In this document: piece after piece, positions 5,900-9,270 of the stretch
Layout: each line of letters begins with the position of its first letter
Position numbering within the stretch: the stretch's first letter is position 1
NCBI GenBank assembly: GCA_964415605.1
Contig: CAYQBA010000177.1
Coordinates: 1-9,270, forward strand
Source of the DNA: UCB3 sp964415605
Lineage (GTDB): Bacteria; Chloroflexota; Anaerolineae; Epilineales; Epilineaceae
Length of the DNA stretch: 9,270 nucleotides
Direction: 5' to 3'
Notes under the pieces: model-generated
The model's input: the letters and a program-made list of their open reading frames with translations, nothing else
Databases searched by the model: none
Told to the model about the DNA's origin: nothing
Made by a program: the position numbers and the translations under genes

Positions 5900-7466
5900 C
5901 CGATCGATAGAGCACCGTCCCCGTCATCGTCGGGGGCGGCGCGAGGCCGAGGAGGGCCAGGACGGTCGGCGCCACGTCGGACAGCCGGCCGGGCGTCAGC
6001 GTCACCGGGTCCGGCGCGTCCAGGCGGAACGCTGGATCGGCGATGACGAACGGCACGGGGTTGAGGGTGTGCGCCGTATGCGGACCGCCGGTGGCGGGGT
6101 CGACCATCGTCTCGCAGTTGCCGTGGTCGGCCGTCACCACGGCCGTGCCGCCGGCGGCCGCCGTGGCGTCGAGCACCTCGCCGAGGCAGCGGTCGACCGC
6201 CTCGACGGCGCAGATGGCCGCCTCGAGGTCGCCGGTGTGGCCGACCATGTCGGGGTTGGCGTAGTTGACCAGGATGAAGGCATCGCCGCCGCGGCGGATG
6301 CGCTCGACGAGGTGCCGCGTCAGCTCGACCGCGCTCATCTCGGGCTGCAGGTCGTAGGTCGGCACCCTGGGCGACGGGGCCATCCAGCGCTCCTCGCCCT
6401 CGAACGGCGCCTCGCGGCCCCCGTTGAAAAAGTAGGTGACGTGGGCGTACTTCTCGGTCTCCGCCGTGTGGAACTGGCGCAGGCCGTGCTCGGCGACCAC
6501 GCGGGCGAGCGGCCACGGGACGTCGCCGGACGGGCTGATCACGGCCGCGCGCTGGCCGGCGCGATACTGGGTCATGGTCGCCACGCCGAGGTCGACGGGC
6601 AGGCGGCGCTCGAAGCCGTCGAAGCCCGGCTCGGTCAGCGCCGCCAGGAGCTGGCGCACGCGGTCGGCCCGGAAGTTGAACAGCACCACCCCGTCGCCGT
6701 CCGCGACCGTGGCCATCGGCCGGCCGTCGTCCGCGACGATCACCGTCGGCGCGATGAACTCGTCGGTCTCGCCGCGGGCGTACGCCGCCTCGACAGCCGC
6801 CACGGCCGAGGCGGCGCGCGAGCCGCGCCCATCGACGAGCGCGGCCCAGGCGCGTGCGGTCCGGTCCCAGCGCTGGTCGCGGTCCATGGCCCAGTAGCGG
6901 CCGATCACGGTGGCCACCCGCCCCACGCCCGCCTCGCGCAGCATGGCCTCGGCGGCCTGCACGAACCCCAGGCCGCTGGTCGGCGGGGTGTCGCGGCCAT
7001 CGGTGAACGCGTGCAGGTACACGCGGGTCAGGCCGGCCGCCCGCGCGCACGCGGCGAGCGCCGCGAGGTGGCGGGTGTGGGCGTGCACGCCGCCGTCGCC
7101 GACCAGCCCCATGAGGTGCAGCGCCGAGCCGCGCGCCCGCACGTGCGCGAACACGCCGCCGAGGGCCGGGCTGGCGCACAGCGCGCCGCTCGCGGCGGCC
7201 CGGTCGATGCGCAGCAGGTCCTGGTCGATCACGGTGCCGGCGCCGAGCGTGAGGTGCCCGACCTCGCTGTTGCCCATCTGGCCCTCCGGCAGGCCGACGT
7301 CGTGACCGCTGGTGCGCAGCGTGGTGTGGTGATAGGCCTGGAGGAGCCCATCGAAGACCGGGGTGTCGGCCAGGGCGATGGCGTTGGTGTCGGACGGCAG
7401 GGCCAGGCCCCAGCCGTCGAGGATGACAAGAACGACGGGACGTCGGTTGGCAGGGTTCACGGGCAT
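5871..7466 (-). CDS. gpmI: 2,3-bisphosphoglycerate-independent phosphoglycerate mutase
   Basis: The enzyme interconverts 3-phosphoglycerate and 2-phosphoglycerate in cytoplasmic glycolysis and gluconeogenesis, using two Mn ions and a phosphoserine intermediate. The 531-residue length is close to the roughly 510 usual for the family. All expected motifs are visible: LDGWG with metal ligand D17; GNSEVGH with catalytic S67; the substrate-binding FTDGRDTPP (154-162); NPDMVGH with D406 and H410; ADHGN with D447 and H448; and HTAHT with H466. The ATG at 7466 is chosen because the conserved start of the family (RPVVLVILDGWG) follows at residue 9. The frame stays open to an ATG at 7655, but that would add 63 Arg/Pro-rich residues not expected in this family. 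The gene is 181 nt after thpR and 53 nt before the membrane-protein gene. No good Shine-Dalgarno sequence is seen. The assignment is firm. Confidence 0.97.
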   Translation of the reverse strand: MPVNPANRRPVVLVILDGWGLALPSDTNAIALADTPVFDGLLQAYHHTTLRTSGHDVGLPEGQMGNSEVGHLTLGAGTVIDQDLLRIDRAAASGALCASPALGGVFAHVRARGSALHLMGLVGDGGVHAHTRHLAALAACARAAGLTRVYLHAFTDGRDTPPTSGLGFVQAAEAMLREAGVGRVATVIGRYWAMDRDQRWDRTARAWAALVDGRGSRAASAVAAVEAAYARGETDEFIAPTVIVADDGRPMATVADGDGVVLFNFRADRVRQLLAALTEPGFDGFERRLPVDLGVATMTQYRAGQRAAVISPSGDVPWPLARVVAEHGLRQFHTAETEKYAHVTYFFNGGREAPFEGEERWMAPSPRVPTYDLQPEMSAVELTRHLVERIRRGGDAFILVNYANPDMVGHTGDLEAAICAVEAVDRCLGEVLDATAAAGGTAVVTADHGNCETMVDPATGGPHTAHTLNPVPFVIADPAFRLDAPDPVTLTPGRLSDVAPTVLALLGLAPPPTMTGTVLYRSVGTGEPESV

Positions 7467-7538
7467 CGGCCTCGGGAGTGGGGGGCGGGAGCGCCGGGCA
7501 GGCTCGTCGGCGCCGGGCGCCGGGCATCCCCCAAGTGG

Positions 7539-7554
7539 CGCGTCGTACGACGCG
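7539..7554. promoter_or_regulatory. 16-bp perfect palindrome in the gpmI leader, possible operator
   Basis: The sequence cgcgtcgtacgacgcg reads the same on both strands. It lies between the candidate gpmI -10 box (7567-7572) and the gpmI start (7466), about where a repressor site would cover the transcription start. One such palindrome could arise by chance in DNA of this composition. Confidence 0.3.
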
Positions 7555-7566
7555 GCGCGCCCGACG

Positions 7567-7596
7567 ATTGTACGCGGCGCAGCGTAAGCCTGCCAT
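7567..7596 (-). promoter_or_regulatory. Candidate gpmI promoter
   Basis: On the minus strand TACAAT (7567-7572, five of six matches to TATAAT) is preceded by ATGGCA (7591-7596, four of six to TTGACA) with an 18-nt spacer. It lies in the 181-nt gap after thpR and would give a leader of about 95 nt. Confidence 0.35.
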
Positions 7597-7647
7597 GAGC
7601 CGTCCCTGAGCGGGCGGTGAACGTGGCGCGTGGCGGGTCGACGACGT

Positions 7648-8283
7648 TCATGCATCCTCCATTCCGGGCGGCCCCGCCAGCGGGAAGCGCGCGACGACCT
7701 CGTAGCGCGCGCCGCCCTGCGTCAGGTGGCTGCGGTACAGCCCGATGGCGTCTACGGTCTGGACGTCGGCCGGCGCGCGCGGCGCCGCCGCGAGGATCCG
7801 GCCGACGTCCTGGGCCGGGCGCAGGCGGCTGAGCGTCAGGTGGGCCGCGAAGGGCCGCGGCTCGGGCGCAAAGCCCGCCGCCACCGCGGCGCCTTCGACG
7901 GCGTTGGCCAGGGCTCGCAGCGCCGTCGCGCCGGCGCCGACGCCGATCCACAGCACCTGGGCGCGTTCGGGCCGCGGGAAGGCCCCCAGGCCGTCGAAGC
8001 CCATGTCGAACGCCGGGCCGAGCGCCGCGCGGTGCAAGGCGTCGACGAGGCGTGCGCCGGCCGCGGCGTCCGTCGCGCCCAGAAACCGCAGCGTCAGATG
8101 CCAGCTCTCGGGCGCCGTCCGCCGGCCCGGCAGCGGCCGCCCGCCCGTGGCGCGCGCGAGGTGCGCCTGCACGGTGGCCCGCATCGATTCGGCCAGCGGC
8201 ACGGCGACGAACAGGCGGCCGGAGGCGTCGGCGGCGGGGGGCTTGCTCCCGCCAGACAGATCCGGTGCGTCGGGCATCTTCAT
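7648..8283 (-). CDS. thpR: RNA 2',3'-cyclic phosphodiesterase (2H family, formerly 2'-5' RNA ligase)
   Basis: The 211-residue protein has the two H-x-T-x motifs that define the 2H phosphoesterases, at 62-65 (HLTL, within WHLTLRFLG) and 148-151 (HLTL, within PFAAHLTLSRLR). It also has the N-terminal RLFVAVPL strand (23-30) typical of the ThpR branch. Known members open 2',3'-cyclic phosphates on RNA to 2'-phosphates and can reversibly join 2'-5' linkages in vitro. It acts in the cytoplasm. The first ATG forms an ATGA overlap with the stop of the NUDIX gene, and no Shine-Dalgarno sequence is needed if translation is coupled. A second ATG two codons later is possible. The first 22 residues are Pro/Ala/Ser-rich and probably disordered. 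Confidence 0.93.
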   Translation of the reverse strand: MKMPDAPDLSGGSKPPAADASGRLFVAVPLAESMRATVQAHLARATGGRPLPGRRTAPESWHLTLRFLGATDAAAGARLVDALHRAALGPAFDMGFDGLGAFPRPERAQVLWIGVGAGATALRALANAVEGAAVAAGFAPEPRPFAAHLTLSRLRPAQDVGRILAAAPRAPADVQTVDAIGLYRSHLTQGGARYEVVARFPLAGPPGMEDA

Positions 8284-9053
8284 GTGGCCGCGAGCGAGCG
8301 GTGGATGCCGGGATTGTCGGCCTCTGGCTCACCCCGCAGCGCCTCGCGCCAGACGACGGCGAACTCGCGCAGGATCATGGCCGTGGCCCCCCAGACCTTG
8401 TGGCCCCCGAGGTCGAAGAACGGCACCTGGCGCTGCTCACCCCGGATGACCCGGGTCTCGACCCGGCGGACGGCGTCGCCGAGGAACCGGTCGATCGGCA
8501 CCTCGATCGCCTCGGCGACCTCGATCGGCTGCGGCCGGAAGTCGGGCCGCGCACGCCGCGCCGCGACGACGGGATGCACGAGGAAGTGCGACGGGGGGAT
8601 GTAGACCGGCGTCAGCACGCCCAGGACGTCGAGGTCCGCCGGCGGAATGGCCAGCTCCTCCCAGGCCTCCCGCAGCGCGGCGTCCGTCGGCGACTCGCCG
8701 GGCTCGATGCGGCCGCCCGGGAGCGAGATCTGCCCGGCGTGGTCGCGCAGCGCGGCGCCGCGCACGGTCAGGACGGTGTGGGGTGCGCCATACCACGGGT
8801 AGACGAGCAGGAGCGCCCCGCCCTCCCGGCTGCCGCGCGCCCGGGCGGCTTCGGCATCGATGAACGGACGGGCCGACGGCGCGATGTCCATCATGCCATC
8901 GGGGCCCGGCAGCGGGCGGACCAGCCGTGCGCGCAACCGGTGGATGCCTTCATCGAAGGCCACGGCCCGGGTGGGTGGCATCGTCGAGAGGGTGTCGGTG
9001 ACGTCCGGCTGAACGTGGATCCGGTCGTCGCCGTCGGTGGAATCGGGCGCCAT
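8280..9053 (-). CDS. NUDIX hydrolase, CoA pyrophosphatase (NudL-like)
   Basis: The 257-residue protein carries a Nudix box at 114-136: G114-x5-E120-x7-R128-E-A-W-E132-E133-L-A-I. The glycine expected near the end of the box is A135. I recall the same alanine in E. coli NudL, so it is not a sign of decay. Other NudL-like features are LRDHAGQISLPGG (102-114) just before the box, the stretch after it (AIPP, GVLTP, HPVV), and VWGATAMILRE (220-230) near the end. The NudL group splits CoA and its derivatives into phosphopantetheine compounds and 3',5'-ADP. Substrate is inferred from family only. The ATG at 9053 is taken as start. M25 (8981) is an alternative, because the first 24 residues look nonconserved. 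The gene is coupled to thpR by an ATGA overlap. A -10 box just 8 nt upstream suggests a leaderless mRNA. Confidence 0.92.
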   Translation of the reverse strand: MAPDSTDGDDRIHVQPDVTDTLSTMPPTRAVAFDEGIHRLRARLVRPLPGPDGMMDIAPSARPFIDAEAARARGSREGGALLLVYPWYGAPHTVLTVRGAALRDHAGQISLPGGRIEPGESPTDAALREAWEELAIPPADLDVLGVLTPVYIPPSHFLVHPVVAARRARPDFRPQPIEVAEAIEVPIDRFLGDAVRRVETRVIRGEQRQVPFFDLGGHKVWGATAMILREFAVVWREALRGEPEADNPGIHRSLAAT

Positions 9054-9061
9054 CGGGATCG

Positions 9062-9088
9062 ATTATACCCCCGCGCCTCGACGCACAA
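9062..9088 (-). promoter_or_regulatory. Candidate promoter of the NUDIX-thpR pair, probably leaderless
   Basis: On the minus strand a perfect TATAAT (9062-9067) ends 8 nt before the ATG at 9053, so transcription would start at or next to the initiation codon. No Shine-Dalgarno sequence fits in the space. The best -35 is TTGTGC (9083-9088), only three of six matches with a short 15-nt spacer. Confidence 0.5.
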
Positions 9089-9120
9089 CCGGGGCGCAAG
9101 CATCGCTGCTTGCGCCCCGG
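9089..9120 (-). terminator. Perfect 14-bp stem-loop, probable terminator
   Basis: CCGGGGCGCAAGCA and its exact reverse complement flank a 4-nt loop, giving a very stable hairpin on either strand. It lies after the partial right-end gene (stop at 9190) and immediately before the NUDIX promoter. There is no U-run after the stem on the minus strand (GGTTGTGCG follows), so intrinsic termination is plausible but not typical. Confidence 0.55.
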
Positions 9121-9139
9121 CGCGTCTTCTCCGGTGCGG

Positions 9140-9171
9140 GGCGGGATCCCGCCAGCTCGTGGGATCCCGCC
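9140..9171. repeat. Second inverted repeat (11-bp arms, 10-nt loop)
   Basis: GGCGGGATCCC (9140-9150) and GGGATCCCGCC (9161-9171) can form an 11-bp stem. The first arm also extends into a 14-bp perfect palindrome (9140-9153). It lies 18 nt after the stop of the right-end gene and may be a first stem of its termination region or an mRNA-end stabiliser. Confidence 0.45.
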
Positions 9172-9189
9172 GCCGCGGTCGTCGTCAGG

Positions 9190-9270
9190 TTACGGAGCCA
9201 TCTCCGGGCCGACCTTGAGCTTCAGGATCGCCTTCTCGAGCGTGCCCGAGTCGCCGCCGACGCCGTCGGT
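9190..9270 (-). CDS. Unidentified protein, C-terminal 26 residues only
   Basis: The frame enters from the right edge and ends at TAA (9190-9192). The visible tail is short and Gly/Asp-rich, then Lys/Leu-rich (EKAILKLKVGPEMAP at the end). Of the three minus-strand frames this one ends shortly before two strong inverted repeats, which supports it as the real 3' end of a gene. I do not recognise the family from so little sequence. Confidence 0.5.
   Translation of the reverse strand, partial: TDGVGGDSGTLEKAILKLKVGPEMAP

Noticed and set aside
2434..7596. A single 1720-codon open frame upstream-extended beyond the pentapeptide repeats
   Set aside because: The 593 codons before the ATG at 5817 run through gpmI in another frame and read as Arg/Pro/Gly-rich shadow sequence; gpmI there is unmistakable.
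5823..7598. Plus-strand open frame of 591 codons opposite gpmI
   Set aside because: It has the same low-information Arg/Gly/Val composition and covers a firmly assigned gene on the other strand.
7467..7655. A 63-residue N-terminal extension of phosphoglycerate mutase from an ATG at 7655
   Set aside because: The extension is Arg/Pro-rich, not expected in the family, and the conserved sequence begins right after the ATG at 7466. The GGAGG before 7655 touches the ATG, so it is not a usable ribosome site.

Overview
This is a very GC-rich bacterial window in which every gene I can support lies on the minus strand, so the order of transcription runs from high to low coordinates. The likely source is a member of the Chloroflexota (Anaerolineae or a relative). 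This is an inference from style, not a marker-gene assignment. It rests on an ECF sigma factor followed by a protein with the D-x-L-D-x-C-L-x-R motif, an exported Asp-box (BNR) protein, and a surface protein with pre-peptidase C-terminal (PPC) domains of the 'EPND' type joined by Thr/Pro-rich linkers.

Right end to about 7650: the last 26 codons of an unidentified gene (9190-9270) are followed by two inverted repeats (9140-9171 and 9089-9120), probably its termination region. Next comes a CoA-pyrophosphatase-like NUDIX hydrolase (8280-9053). Its perfect TATAAT -10 box lies only 8 nt before the ATG, so the mRNA may be leaderless. It overlaps by ATGA the RNA 2',3'-cyclic phosphodiesterase gene thpR (7648-8283), which makes a translationally coupled housekeeping pair.

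Middle, 5871-7650: a 181-nt gap carries a candidate promoter and a 16-bp perfect palindrome. It leads into gpmI (5871-7466), a complete cofactor-independent phosphoglycerate mutase with its metal ligands and catalytic serine present.

Left-centre, 1130-5817: this is the least ordinary part. A 1127-residue protein joins 20 cytoplasmic pentapeptide repeats to about five membrane helices and a large Cys-paired extracytoplasmic part ending in two PPC-like domains and a Pro/Thr tail. Its stop overlaps the start of a 435-residue exported Asp-box protein in a GTGA junction, so the two are probably made together and may work together at the cell surface. A TATAAT box overlapping the gpmI stop codon may drive the pair.

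Left end, 1-973: an ECF sigma factor that starts with TTG is followed 45 nt later by a partial gene containing two copies of the D-x-L-D-x-C-L-x-R-M motif. That second protein is probably the partner or regulator of the sigma factor. No RNA genes, CRISPR arrays, transposases or attachment sites were seen. No intergenic stretch exceeds 300 bases.
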